From NCBI RefSeq assembly GCF_033546915.1, contig NZ_CP137850.1, forward strand, positions 124,001-188,000: a DNA stretch of 64,000 nt, given 5' to 3'. Of this stretch, positions 39,025 through 49,795 are shown one piece after another. Made by a program: the position numbers and the translations under genes. Numbering within the stretch: position 1 is the stretch's first letter; each line of letters starts with the position of its first letter. A model generated the notes under the pieces. It saw only the letters and a list, made by a program, of their open reading frames with translations, had not been told where the DNA came from and ran no database searches. This stretch comes from Mycoplasmopsis verecunda. Lineage in GTDB: Bacteria > Bacillota_I > Bacilli_A > Mycoplasmatales > Metamycoplasmataceae.

Positions 39025-40261
39025 CGTTTACTTTAATTCATTTTATTTCATAAGGTTTAGCATGTTTTTTAAATTTATTAAATAAACTTAATTGATTGTG
39101 AATAGTTTGATATCTAAAAGTAAATTTGAATTGATTTTGTCCTATAGTTATCTTATTATATAAGACATTAAAAATACCTATAGTGTGTATATTTACTGAT
39201 TCTTGACTATTAGTACTATATTTTAATATATCATTTCGTTTGTATAAAGTAGATATAAAATAGTTATTAATATTTTCTTGTAATAATAAGTAATCAAAGA
39301 ATGTAGTTTTTCATTGTTCAATATCTATTTTATAAGCATAATAATAAGCAAAATTAGGAGATGAAATAGCTAATATTTCTAGAATTATTCTCATTTGAAT
39401 GTCTTTATACGAAAATGAACCGGTTTCATTAGCAAGGAATTTATTAGGATCAAAAACCAGGCAAAGTTTTTTTGATAATAACTTCTCAATATTTTTAATA
39501 ATTTTGCTAAATTCTGGGTTAATTAGTACTTTAGTAAATATATTAATTTTAGATAGATGTTTTTTCAAAAATAAAGCATTAGCATTCAGCTTTTCGTATA
39601 AACTAATATTAATATTCAAGTTTTTTTGTATTAAATAAAAAGTTTCATTTAAAAACACATAATCATCTTTTTGAACCTGATTTTGTTTATTCAAACAAAA
39701 GTCTGCTAGATTTTTAATCATAAATCCATCAACCGGAATATATGAATTTAATTTACGATAAATTTTTTCAATATGTTGATATAGTTCGTTATCGGCATCT
39801 TTTTTGATTTTGATTACTTGTGTATATAATAAGTCGTTATACTTAATAGAAGTGTTATTATTAAGATCAGTTTTTTCTTCTAAATTTTCTATATCAATTC
39901 TTGATAAAACATCTGAAAAAGAAGCAATATTATGAAAATCAAGTGTAAAATGAAAATTTGCATTTAGTTTTGAAGCCCTTTGAAGAAAAAGATGAAGATT
40001 TTTAATTCTTTTCTTAGCAAGATTCTCATTTTCTTCATCAAGCAACATTAAATGATAGTTATAGAAATAATATAAATCTGGAATAATAATTGTTATTTTA
40101 TAATTAAATGCTTTAACTTCTTCTAATTTTTTTAAGATGCTTTCGTAATATTTTACAGAAATCATTAAATCGTTATTTCGCAAGATTTTGCTGTCAAGAA
40201 ATATAAAAGAATTAGGGTTATTTTCCGAAGTTTTTAGCCAAGAACGTTTCGAATAAATCAT
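39017..40261 (-). CDS. Unknown protein overlapping holA, weakly TIM-barrel-like
   Basis: A 414-residue protein read through several TGA codons, with no signal peptide or membrane helix. Alternating strand and helix segments (ITIIIPDLYYFY near residue 55, FHFTLDFHNIASF near 102, VDGFMIKNLADFC near 178, CLVFDPNKFLANETG near 275) faintly resemble a degenerate alpha-amylase-type barrel (VDGFxI, NExGxF), but catalytic residues cannot be assigned. It overlaps holA by 44 nt and is the last gene of comEA-comEC-holA. I do not recognise the family. Confidence 0.7.
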
Positions 40262-41156
40262 TTGAACTTACCCCCATGAATTTAATTTGTTCATCTAATG
40301 CAGCTAATTCATTAATCATGATATTAATGTTTTGCTCTTGATAATTTCTTGCTATTTTTTCAACTACATATAGACGCTTTTCGGTAATATTTAGTTTATT
40401 TGCTAAATCACTTCTATTTAAAATTACCTTACGATATTTATAGTATCTATTAATCAAAATAATTGTGTTTGTAATCATATAAATTAATTTATTGATATCT
40501 TCGCCTTGCTCAAGTAATAACTTATATTTTTTATAAATATCATAAAGATTATTATTAGATAATGAATTCGAGAAATAAAATGGATCATCAATTGGATATT
40601 GAGGTATAAATGAATCAATTAATTCTGAATTAATTGGTTCACCTAGTAAGGAAAGCTTTTGTAATTCATTATCAATAATATTTTGATTCTTAGGAAGTTT
40701 TGATGATAAATGCAACATATCATTATATTTTATGTTCAAACCATATGATTTCGCTTGGTGCAATACTCAATTATCTAAGTCTTTCTCTGAGTATGTATTG
40801 AAATCAAATTTTTGAGTAATTTTTAATAATTTTAAGAAGTTTTTTTCAGCAGTTTGCATCTCATTTAAGATCAAAATAATTTCATATTTTGACTCATTTA
40901 ATCATTGACATATTGTTTCAATATCGATTTTGTATTTTTTTAGTATTGCTTTATCTTTATAAAATTTATTATTATCGATTACAATTAATTTATTTGCTTG
41001 AAATAAAGATTGTGAATTTAAAATATTTTCTAACGTTTCAATGAAATCGCTTGTGTTTTGATCTAATTGATATACAAAATCATCATCGTATTTAGCTTTA
41101 TATATATCTACTTGCTTTTTAACGGCATATTCGTTATTACCTGTAATTAATATCAT
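40218..41156 (-). CDS. holA: DNA polymerase III subunit delta
   Basis: Opens the sliding clamp as part of the clamp loader. The 312-residue product starts MILITGNNEYAVKKQVDIY, the HolA N-terminus. FFFKLLK-type sequence (AEKNFLKLLK) and a C-terminal helical domain (LYDIYKKYKLLLEQGEDINKLIYMI near residue 215) fit the family. Two TGA codons are read as W. It follows comEC, as yqeN/holA follows comEC in Bacillus, which strongly supports the call. Confidence 0.88.
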
Positions 41157-41163
41157 AGTTTAA

Positions 41164-42561
41164 TTATACTTTTCTTAATGGTAAAAACTTATAATTTAGA
41201 GAATATTTTACAACTATCAAGTAGTCAATTACATAAATTAAGTTTCATCATTTATTGTAGATAATATCATAAGTTAGATTAATACTGTGTAATAAAAATA
41301 TTAGTTTATATATTGTGTTCGAAACAGGTAATACAATGAAGTAAAAAGGAAAAAATAATATAAAGAAAATAATAAGAAATTCAAATATTGGGGTAAGCAC
41401 AAGAATATAAGCGAAACTCAGTAAACTAACTTTTTGATAATTAAGAATTATTATTCCTGATGATATAAGTCATGCAAAAGTAAATAATGATAATATCTTT
41501 CACAGTTTTTGCCAGACTGATAATTTCTTACCGTAATCACTTTGATCTACTTTATTGTTGTATATAACAATTGAATATGTTAATATGTATGATAACCAAT
41601 AACCTAGTGATAAAGTTGCGGCTGGATATATTAATAAATATAGTGTTGAGATTCAAAATAATATTTGATACATTGAAATTTTATTTTTTAACTTTCGATG
41701 CGAAATAATCTGTTTTCCTAACAAAAAGAAATAAGCTCTAAAAACGGAAATTGAACTTTTTACAAAGAAGAAATAGATTGTTATCAAAATAGTACACAAT
41801 ATATATTTTTTATCAAACTTATATGTTATAGCTCTTATTAATCCATATACAGTTGTAAAGTGTAATCCACTTACAATAATTAAATGAACCGTCCCCATTT
41901 CTTTTAAACTATCAAATAATTCTGAATTTGTACCATTAGAAAAACCAAAAATTAATGGAATAATCATATTATTATATTCACCATTATAATTACTTGTATA
42001 AAATGTAAAAAAGATATTTCTAAAATTTCAACTGCTATTTAACACATTTAAATTAATAGGTGTTATAGCATAATGAATATTATGAGATAAATAATATTTA
42101 TTATTTAAGTATTTCAAAGCTCTTAAATGTCCTTGGACATCTATTTTTTGATATAAAGTAAGTTCCTCATTAATTTCGCTTTTTCATAAAACAATTCTTC
42201 TTTGAAAAATATCTTGTAAATATATACTTTTAGGTTTTATATCTATGACTGTGAATTTTCCATTAATTTCTTTTCCTTCATATCATATATCTGTTGACAT
42301 AAAATGGTGTAAGTATGTAAATAAAAAATAAATAAACAATATTAATCATAACAATCATAGAAACTTTATGTTAATTAAACAAATATAGACACTTAATAGC
42401 ATTATGGGGATTAAGTATAGTACATCATTGCTGTATATCATTAAACTAAATAAAGAGATAACTAAGAAACAATTTAGCCACATTATTCTAAAATTAAAAA
42501 GTTTTTTAACTTTAGGAATGTTTTCTGCCCAATACCTTTTATAGATTCAATATCATTTCAT
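41164..42561 (-). CDS. comEC: ComEC/Rec2-type DNA uptake channel
   Basis: A 465-residue membrane protein that would move single-stranded DNA into the cell. It starts with several hydrophobic helices, then a short soluble part, then the competence core VHLIIVSGLHFTTVYGL near residue 212 and SSISVFRAYFFLLGKQI near 253. These match the ComEC motifs HLxxxSGLH and SxxRAxxM. It ends after further helices and lacks the C-terminal metallo-beta-lactamase domain of Bacillus ComEC. About ten TGA codons are read as W. It overlaps comEA by 79 nt and ends 7 nt before holA. Confidence 0.87.
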
Positions 42562-42986
42562 GTCACATGATTACCCTTATTTTTTAAGTAGTAAGAATAT
42601 AGAATTTTGGCATATTTTTTATCAATTCCAAAGGATACAAAATCCTGTGCTGATTTAATTTCATTTCAATAAAGCGCGACTTCATATCTTGGTATATAAA
42701 TTGAATTCTGGTCATCTGCATATTCATCTAGTTTAAAGTTTTCTAAGTTTGAGCCACTTCTAACTTGTGCCAAATAAAATAATTCTCTGTATGAAAGTGG
42801 TGTTGTTGATTCGATTTTATTATGTAACACATTACCATATAGCTTGTATGTATAGATTCTATTTTCGTCATTAGATGAATTTTTATCAACAGTATCATTC
42901 AAAAGTTTTTGAGAAAAAATAAACCCAGCTATGGAACAAGAAATACACCCACCTAATATATAAAAAATGATCTTATTTTTCAACAT
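42483..42986 (-). CDS. comEA: ComEA-like helix-hairpin-helix DNA-binding protein
   Basis: A 167-residue protein with one N-terminal membrane segment (residues 5-25) and a C-terminal helix-hairpin-helix domain (about 110-167). Two hairpins are seen, DFVSFGIDKKYAKILYSYYL and IESIKGIGQKTFLKLKNFL. It is probably anchored outside the membrane as the DNA receptor for ComEC. Two TGA codons are read as W. The reading frame continues 79 nt into comEC in another frame. The order comEA-comEC-holA is that of Firmicutes. Confidence 0.85.
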
Positions 42987-43050
42987 ACATTACATATATA
43001 TAAAAAGCATAATAATGAACTTCAAAAGGAAAAACCTACAAAGGAGTATT

Positions 43051-43288
43051 AAAAAAGACTCTATTTCTAGAGCCTTTTGTATATTATATGTATAAAAATA
43101 AAATACTGGATGTGTAAGAATTTATAAAATATATTAAGATATATAAGAAATAAAAAACAAGTTGTAAAATAAAAAATAAATATGTATATATAAATGATTT
43201 GCTTAAAATAAAATTTAAGCACAATAACTTAGTACAAAATAATAAATAGTTTACTATTTAAGCAGTATACAGGACATTCTCATGTCCC
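43051..43288 (-). ncRNA. Candidate structured small RNA, about 240 nt
   Basis: This fills most of a 443 nt stretch (42987-43429) without a gene. On the minus strand TAATAT (43295-43300) precedes GGGACATGAGAATGTCC, a 6 bp hairpin with a GAGA tetraloop. Two more perfect hairpins follow (AAATAGT/ACTATTT at 43244-43259, GCTTAAA/TTTAAGC at 43201-43220). It ends in an intrinsic terminator GGCTCTA GAAA TAGAGTC followed by six T (43051-43074). A promoter-like box, ordered hairpins and a terminator with no reading frame suggest an independent RNA. I do not recognise a known family. Confidence 0.45.
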
Positions 43289-43381
43289 ACATATATATTA
43301 CACTATTTTTACTTATTTAAAAATTTTGGCGATTATTATTTATGCCTATTTTTAAGGTATTTTTATTATTATTGGATAAAA

Positions 43382-43420
43382 AAATAAAAAAATACTGTTT
43401 CTAAAATTGTAAACAGTATT
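43382..43420 (-). terminator. Terminator after yihY
   Basis: On the minus strand AATACTGTTT / AAACAGTATT is followed by TTTTTATTTTTTT. Confidence 0.88.
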
Positions 43421-43429
43421 AATAATTTT

Positions 43430-44503
43430 TTAAAATATTCATTGCTTTTTGTTAATGGTTCTAGTACTAATATAGTTTTTATAATAAGCATTATTAAATG
43501 TAATGCCAAGAAACATAAAATAAACAAATCAGTTGATAAAGAAAGCAATTGTAAAGAAGAAACCAACCACACCGCCAAACTTATCATAATTAAAATATTG
43601 ATTTAAAGTGTTGAATAGCAATACTAATAAAATAATCGGCGTTGAGGATAAAATTGCTCCTTTATAAATACTTTTAAAATTTAATTTAAATGATGGGATT
43701 AATTTAAATAACATTAATAACAAGCTTAAAATAAATAAAGTTGTAATAATGAAATAAATCACAATGTTTAATCAATAATCGGCTGAATGATTAATTTTTT
43801 TCTCGATAATTATATCGGCAGTAGCAAATGCTCAAAATAGCACTGAAACCATAAGGACTAGAAATAGTCCTTTTATTTTATTTCCTCAATATGTACCCAT
43901 TTTATAATGTTCATAAATATAATTAGATGATGCAACTAATTTACCGTATCCTGTACTCGAAATATATAATGAAGACAAGAATAAAAGTAAGTTAGGAAGT
44001 ATGGCTTTAATGCTAAATGTAGCTGTTGGATCATTAATTATATTTAATAAATATGATTGTGAACCAGGTAAAAATCTACCAAGAGTTCTGGATGAAAATT
44101 CAGCACCAAAATCCTTACCAACAAAATCATAAAATCAAGGAATATTACTTGCGAATAAATTTAATATATAAACTATATAAATAACTGGTACAAAGGAAAT
44201 AAGTAAATAGAACGCACTGGAAAGTCAAATGAAGTTATATTCTTTACTCGTGAAATTGTTATATACATTATCAACAACCTTAATTCTTTTGCGATTTTCA
44301 CTTTCGTTCTTAGCTCTGAGTAAAAGTTTTGCAAAAAATGTTATTAAAACTCTTTTTATCAGAAATTCATAAATAACTAAAAAGATAGCGAATCGATCAG
44401 GAAGAATTAAGTTTTGGTGTGCGAATTTCTTAATATCACGATTTTTATATCTGCTTTTAGTTAATTTTGTGTAAAAATTAACATTTTTATTTTGTCATTT
44501 CAT
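43430..44503 (-). CDS. YihY/virulence factor BrkB family membrane protein
   Basis: A 357-residue membrane protein with about six helices. The region YNFIWLSSAFYLLISFVPVIYIVYI near residue 92 matches the conserved first-helix motif of the YihY/BrkB family (AxxYxxxxSxxPxL). The following block SRTLGRFLPGSQSYLL and the late GTYWGNKIKGLFLVLMVS also fit. The biochemical role of the family is not established. About eight TGA codons are read as W. It starts 14 nt after gatB and may be in the gat operon. Confidence 0.78.
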
Positions 44504-45908
44504 TTAATGTATCAACCACTATTTGATTAGATAATACTGGACTAACTTGACCACCAGTTTCTTTCATTAATGCACCTAAAATAAATTTAATTACTCTTTC
44601 AGGACGAGAAGGGTATTCTAATAGCATATCTTTATTTTTCTCGATAATTGCATTAATGTAATTTTTAATTAGATTAACATCAGTAATTTGTTTTAAATTA
44701 TGTTGTTCTAATAATGGTTCTAATTCACCATTGTAATTTGATAATAAAGGAATAAGTTTTTTAAGTGATTTACCTGAAATAATTTCTTTTTCAAGTAAAT
44801 TTAATGCTTGAGAAATATGTTCTGGTTTAATATTTAATTCTGTAGGATGTATACCTTTTGAATTTGATAAAGAAACAATTTCGGCAAAGAAAACTTTTGA
44901 TAATTTATCTTTATCAGGATAAGAAATTGAATCAAAGTATTTACTTAATTCATAATCATCAATTAAACTTTGAACATAAATATTTTGTATACCATAACTT
45001 TGATATCTTAATAATTTTTCTTTTGGTAATTCATTTATAGTAACACTATCGATAAATTCTTTAGATAGCTTAATAATAGGGATATTAGGGTCAGCAAAAT
45101 ATTTATAATCGGTTGTCCCGGTTTTAGTACGCATTACAACAGTCTGATTTGTGCTATCATCAAATCTTTTAGTTTGTTGTAATATTTCTTCACCTTTAAA
45201 TAATTTTTCTCTTTGTAATTTTATCTCATATTCTATAGCTTTTTTAATGTTAGAAGTTGAGTTCATATTCTTTATTTCTACTTTTGTACCAAATGTATCA
45301 ACTCCAACAGGTCTAAGTGAAATATTAATATCGGCTCTTAAAGAACCTTGTTCTAATTTACCTTCAGAAATTTCTAAAGCTAAAACAGTTTTCTTAACCA
45401 TATCCACATAATTTGCAGCCTGTTCAGCTGTGCGGATAACTGGATATGTAACAATTTCAATTAATGGAATTCCTGCTCTATTATAGTCTAGTTTTGTACC
45501 CGTATCATCATGATGCTGTCTTGCGGTATCTTCTTCTAAGTGAATCCGCTCAATGTCAATAATTTTATCTCCAGAACTTGTCGGAATTTCTAACTTTCCG
45601 TTTTTACCAATTGGTCTATAGAATTGTGTAATTTGATATCCCTTTGGTAAGTCAGGGTAAAAATAATTTTTTCTATCAAAATGTAATTCATCATCAATTT
45701 TCATATTAAATGCTTTAGCTAAAGCAACACCAAATTTAACAGCTTGTTTATTAACTTGCGGTAAAGTTCCAGGATATGCCAAATCAATTTGGTTAGCTTT
45801 TGTATTTGGCTGAGCATTAAAATCAATTCCTGCAGGAGAAAACATTTTGGTTTTTGTTTTTAACTCAACATGGATTTCAATACCAATAATTACTTCAAAA
45901 TTATCCAT
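44487..45908 (-). CDS. gatB: Asp/Glu-tRNA amidotransferase subunit B
   Basis: Converts Glu-tRNA-Gln (and Asp-tRNA-Asn) to the amide form using ammonia from GatA. The 473-residue product starts MDNFEVIIGIEIHVELKTKTKMFS. It has the GatB signatures FDRKNYFYPDLPKGYQITQFY near residue 85 and RADINISLRPVG near 205. The C-terminal YqeY-like helical tail is present. It overlaps gatA by 8 nt. tRNA-Gln is encoded at 3.3 kb. Confidence 0.97.
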   Translation of the reverse strand: MDNFEVIIGIEIHVELKTKTKMFSPAGIDFNAQPNTKANQIDLAYPGTLPQVNKQAVKFGVALAKAFNMKIDDELHFDRKNYFYPDLPKGYQITQFYRPIGKNGKLEIPTSSGDKIIDIERIHLEEDTARQHHDDTGTKLDYNRAGIPLIEIVTYPVIRTAEQAANYVDMVKKTVLALEISEGKLEQGSLRADINISLRPVGVDTFGTKVEIKNMNSTSNIKKAIEYEIKLQREKLFKGEEILQQTKRFDDSTNQTVVMRTKTGTTDYKYFADPNIPIIKLSKEFIDSVTINELPKEKLLRYQSYGIQNIYVQSLIDDYELSKYFDSISYPDKDKLSKVFFAEIVSLSNSKGIHPTELNIKPEHISQALNLLEKEIISGKSLKKLIPLLSNYNGELEPLLEQHNLKQITDVNLIKNYINAIIEKNKDMLLEYPSRPERVIKFILGALMKETGGQVSPVLSNQIVVDTLNEMTK

Positions 45909-47226
45909 TGATTTTACCTCTTAACTCTTCTAAATATTCCGCATATCCTAATAATTTTTCATCATTATATAATGAAGTTTCTAAAGCAAAACTATAAGGC
46001 ATATTTTCATATGTATCTAATGGAATTGTTATAGAAGGATTACCCGTTAAATTAGCTCCAGTAAGTATAAAATTCATAATCCCATTTGATGTTGTATCAT
46101 CACTAAATTTAGGAGCTATTCCAGAATATGCAGGCAGTATTAAGCAATCATATTTATCATGTAGTGATTGCATATATTCTTTAATAACTCTACGCATTTT
46201 TTGTGCCTTAACAAATATCTCTTCTTGATTTTCAGTATATAAGAAATAACTTCCTAATGCAAGGCGTTCTTGCACCATTTTACCAAACTTTTGCGATCTG
46301 GTATTTAGCATAATTTCTTCTCATGAATTAGCTTCAACACGATTGCCAAATCCCACACCCGTTAAATTAGCTAAATTTGAGCTAGCTTCCGAGAAACTAA
46401 TAACACGATAAACAATATTAATTGTGTTTAAAATATCTAAATCAGGAGTTATTGTTTCAACTTCAATACCTTCAAGTAGCATTTTTTTAATAAATTGATT
46501 CATTGAATCCTGCATATATGGTTTTAGAAATTGAGAAAAATCCAAATATCCTACTTTTTTAGGTTTTTGTTTTTCAGGTTGATGAATATCAACTGGAACT
46601 GATGTCATGTCTTTATTATCCACACCATACATAACTTGTGCAGCTATAATTGCATCATTAACATTATGCGTGAAGAAAGCAACTGTGTCCAATGAAGAAG
46701 AATAAGCAAACATACCATATCTACTAATAGCTCCGTAAGAAGGCTTAAATCCAACTAATCCATTAAAAGAAGCCGGCAATCTTACACTATCACCTGTATC
46801 ACTACCTAATGCAAAGCCAATATTTGCACTCATAGTAGCGGCAGACCCAGAAGAAGAACCTCCAACATAACGTGATGAGTCCTTTGGGTTAGTAATCAAT
46901 CCATATGAGCTAAAAGTTCCTGTTCCGCCAAGAGCAAGTTCGTCATTATTTACTTTAGCAACAACTCTAACATTTGCATCGAGTAACTTTTGGACTGATG
47001 TTGCATTATATGAAGGCAAAAATCCTTCTAAAATTAAACTTGAAGCTCTTGTGGGTGCATCTTTTGTAGCGAAAACGTCTTTAATAGTAATAACAACATT
47101 ATCTAGGGTTTTATTTTTAGTTTCATAAAATGATTTAGGATATAAATAAGCTACTGCATTATTGTTATCGTTAGCGATTTCGTTGTAAGCAAATTCATAA
47201 TTACCTTTTTGTTTAAATGTTCGCAT
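45901..47226 (-). CDS. gatA: Asp/Glu-tRNA amidotransferase subunit A
   Basis: The amidase subunit that frees ammonia from glutamine. The 441-residue product has the catalytic Lys in VVITIKDVFAT near residue 47. The amidase signature is GGSSSGSAATMSANIGFALGSDTGDSVRLPA near residues 120-150, with the Ser-cisSer-Lys triad. One TGA (near 46318) is read as W. It is slightly shorter at the N-terminus than typical GatA. It follows gatC with an ATGA-type overlap. Confidence 0.96.
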
Positions 47227-47528
47227 TAATCTACCACCTTTGTTATAGCTACAAAATCACCATCGGTTGCTGGAGCATTTTTTAATATATCTGACTGAGT
47301 TATAGAATATGAATTATCTTCTACATCTTCTCTTAATAAATCAATATGAAGTTGTTCATTAATTCTTTCCATTGGAGATATATTACTTAAATCAAATTTA
47401 TTTAGTTTTTGTAGTTCATCTTGAATTTCTTGTCATGAATTAAGTATTTTATCCAGTACATCTTCATCGGGACGAAGCATTAACGATTGAACTATATCAA
47501 TAAGCTTATCTTTCTCTATTGTTTTCAT
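47226..47528 (-). CDS. gatC: Asp/Glu-tRNA amidotransferase subunit C
   Basis: A 100-residue protein that stabilises the GatAB pair. MERINEQLHIDLLREDV (about 59-75) and SDILKNAPATDGDFVAITKVVD at the C-terminus match the GatC consensus (LREDxV, NAPxxxxxxFxVPxVV). One TGA is read as W. It starts 8 nt downstream of rluD and overlaps the gatA start. It is too small and divergent to be called from the N-terminus alone, but the context settles it. Confidence 0.92.
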
Positions 47529-47536
47529 CTAAACTC

Positions 47537-48412
47537 CTATTTCTTAAAATTAGGTAATGAAATAATTTCTAAATTGTTTAAATATTTCAATTCACCCATT
47601 AAATTTTTAAATTTAATACTATATGAATGCAAGTATAGTCTTTTGCTATTGGTTCCATGGTATTTTTTATCACCCGCAATTGGATAACCTAAATATTTTA
47701 ATGTTGCACGTATTTGATGTTTTCTACCTGTTAATAATTGGGCTATTTTTTTACCATCTTCCATATAGAATAATGTAATAGAATTCTTGCTGTTAGGTAA
47801 TTGTTTAGGTGAAACTTTCATACGTTTATTTACTTCATCTTTAAGCATGTATACAGATACTTTTAAAGGTGATTTTTCAGAATATTTATCTAAGTTAATA
47901 TTGCTTCAAAATATATATTTTTTTATTAAGCTATCTGATTTTTCATTTAATTGTGAAACAGTGAAATGATTTTTTCCATATAACATAATCCCACTTGTAT
48001 CTTTATCTAATCTACCTATATGTGATGGTTTAAAACTATCTTGAGCTTGAAAATTCAAATATGAAAGAACTTGATTATCAATACTATTATCTGCACCATG
48101 TACTTCTATACCGATTGGTTTATCAATAATTAGTAAATTATCATCTTCATATAGAATTTTAAATTGCTGAGCAATTTTTTGAACTGAATCAATCTTGAAA
48201 TTTGCTTCACTTTCTAAAATTCCATAAATTTGAATATTATCATTTTCTTTAACTAAATAATTTTTAGGTACTTTTCTAATGTTATTTACCTTAATATCAT
48301 TTTTTCGAAAGATTTTTTCTATTCTGCTTAATGGCAGTGATGAACAATATTTAGTTACTAATTTAAATAATGTACGACCACTATCGTTTTTGGTTGCTTT
48401 AATTTCTAGCAT
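47537..48412 (-). CDS. RluC/RluD-family rRNA pseudouridine synthase
   Basis: A 291-residue enzyme with an N-terminal S4 RNA-binding domain (about 1-60, SRIEKIFRKNDIKVN) and the catalytic core. The active-site motif is HIGRLDKDTSGIMLYGK near residues 135-151 (consensus HRLDxxTSG). The late motif TGRKHQIRATLKYLGYPIAGDKKY near 230 is diagnostic. One TGA is read as W. Specific target uridines in 23S rRNA cannot be decided between the RluC and RluD types. A TATAAT box on the minus strand (48430-48435) and AGGAG precede it, and gatC follows. Confidence 0.92.
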
Positions 48413-48429
48413 ATAACTCCTATTTTTAT

Positions 48430-48435
48430 ATTATA
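48430..48435 (-). promoter_or_regulatory. -10 box of the rluD-gatCAB operon
   Basis: TATAAT on the minus strand, 17 nt before the ATG, directly after the scpB terminator. Confidence 0.6.
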
Positions 48436-48451
48436 AATTATTTATAAAGAA

Positions 48452-48470
48452 AAATTGGCTCAGCCAATTT
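48452..48470 (-). terminator. Terminator overlapping the scpB stop
   Basis: AAATTGGCT C AGCCAATTT palindrome; on the minus strand it runs into TTTTTC. Confidence 0.8.
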
Positions 48471-49041
48471 ATTCTTCACGTTGTGATGAAAATAAATCAA
48501 AATCGCTATTTTCGTTTTCGACACCCTCTACATAGTTGAATTCGTTTAATTTAGGTAAATCACGCATACTTGTAAGTTTAAAGTGATCATAAAACTTATT
48601 TGTTACTCCGTATAAAACAGGATTACCAGGTGTTGGAGAAATTCCTACTTCTTCAATTACACCTTTTACAAGTAGGGTGTTAACAACTTGATCAGAGGCT
48701 ACTCCTCGAATTTGAGCAATTTGACTACGTGTTATAGGTTGTTTATAAGCTATAATTCCTGCTACTTCTATGGCTGCATTTGATAAACGTTGCTTTTTAA
48801 CAATAGAAACCATTTTAGAAATATAATCTTTAAAAGTTTCTCTAGTTGCTAGTTTATATACTTCGTTAAAATTAACGACTTTTAAACCACGCTCTTGGTC
48901 ATTGAATTCTTTGTGAAAATCAGCCATAACTTTTTTCGCTTCAGCCATTGTTGCTAGCGAGAATATATCTTTTACTTGCTCAAGTGTTAAACCATCATCT
49001 CCTTGAATGTATAATAAAGCTTCCAATATTTTATTTTTCAT
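48469..49041 (-). CDS. scpB: Segregation and condensation protein B
   Basis: A winged-helix partner of ScpA in the SMC complex. The 190-residue product starts MKNKILEALLYIQGDDGLT. It has the ScpB signature LSNAAIEVAGIIAYKQPITRSQIAQIRGV near residues 88-116 and VLYGVTNKFYDHF near 146. The start at 49041 lies inside the end of scpA and fits the family N-terminus better than an ATG 18 codons earlier. The stop overlaps a terminator. Confidence 0.95.
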   Translation of the reverse strand: MKNKILEALLYIQGDDGLTLEQVKDIFSLATMAEAKKVMADFHKEFNDQERGLKVVNFNEVYKLATRETFKDYISKMVSIVKKQRLSNAAIEVAGIIAYKQPITRSQIAQIRGVASDQVVNTLLVKGVIEEVGISPTPGNPVLYGVTNKFYDHFKLTSMRDLPKLNEFNYVEGVENENSDFDLFSSQREE

Positions 49042-49795
49042 CGTAAAGCTCTCCTCTCTTAATTCTAATATCACCAAATTCTTCATCTTGTTCAATTATA
49101 AGAATTTGTTGTTTTGCAAGTACTAAAACAGCAAGTAAAGTTACAACGAAATGTTTTATGCTTGGTTGTGTAAATACCATTTCGAATGTAAGAACTTCAT
49201 GTTCTTTTAATAATTTTTTAATAAAAGGAAATTGATCAGATGGTGAAAGATTAAATGTTTCAAGTTTTGTGCTACGAAGTTGCTGAGCATAAACTCTTTC
49301 AAACATTTTACGAAGAACAGCGATTAATTTAACTGGATTTGAATGCCCATCTAATCTTGTATCATTTGTATCGACTATAAAATCATCAACATTTGAAGGA
49401 GCTTTAATAAAAATGTCTTCACGATCAGATTCAAATGTTTTTAATGCTTCTTTGATTTCTTTAAATTGTTGATATTCAACTAATTGTTGAATCAATTTCT
49501 TTTTCTCTTCAACTACTTCAGCAGGTTCTTCTTCATTAGGCTCTTGAAGAACTAATGATGCTTTGATTTTAAGTAATGTAGCAGCCATTACTAAATAATC
49601 ACCAGCAATATCAATTTCACTTTCTTTAAGTTGATTAATGATTTTTAAATATTGATCAGCTAGTTCAACTAAGTTGATATCAAAAATATCAATCTTTTTA
49701 TCTTTAATTAAAGAAAGCAATAAATCAAGTGGTCCATCAAAATCTTGCAATTGAAATGTATATTCACTATAATATGAATTAGTTTTGATCGCCAT
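49031..49795 (-). CDS. scpA: Segregation and condensation protein A
   Basis: The kleisin subunit that bridges SMC heads and helps fold the chromosome. The 254-residue product has the kleisin N-terminal motif FDGPLDLLLSLIKDKKIDIFDINLVELADQYL (residues 19-50) and AGDYLVMAATLLKIKASLVL (about 64-83). A C-terminal winged-helix region follows (FEMVFTQPSIKHFVVTLLAVLVL). It overlaps plsC upstream by 17 nt and scpB downstream by 11 nt. Confidence 0.96.
   Translation of the reverse strand: MAIKTNSYYSEYTFQLQDFDGPLDLLLSLIKDKKIDIFDINLVELADQYLKIINQLKESEIDIAGDYLVMAATLLKIKASLVLQEPNEEEPAEVVEEKKKLIQQLVEYQQFKEIKEALKTFESDREDIFIKAPSNVDDFIVDTNDTRLDGHSNPVKLIAVLRKMFERVYAQQLRSTKLETFNLSPSDQFPFIKKLLKEHEVLTFEMVFTQPSIKHFVVTLLAVLVLAKQQILIIEQDEEFGDIRIKRGELYDEK

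Noticed and set aside
42097-42570. Possible frameshift splitting comEC into two parts
   Set aside because: A stepwise codon reading shows one frame open from 42561 to 41164 when TGA is read as W.
43201-43288. A tracrRNA or CRISPR-related RNA in the yihY-comEA gap
   Set aside because: No repeat-spacer array and no cas gene occur in the window, and the hairpins do not match any repeat.
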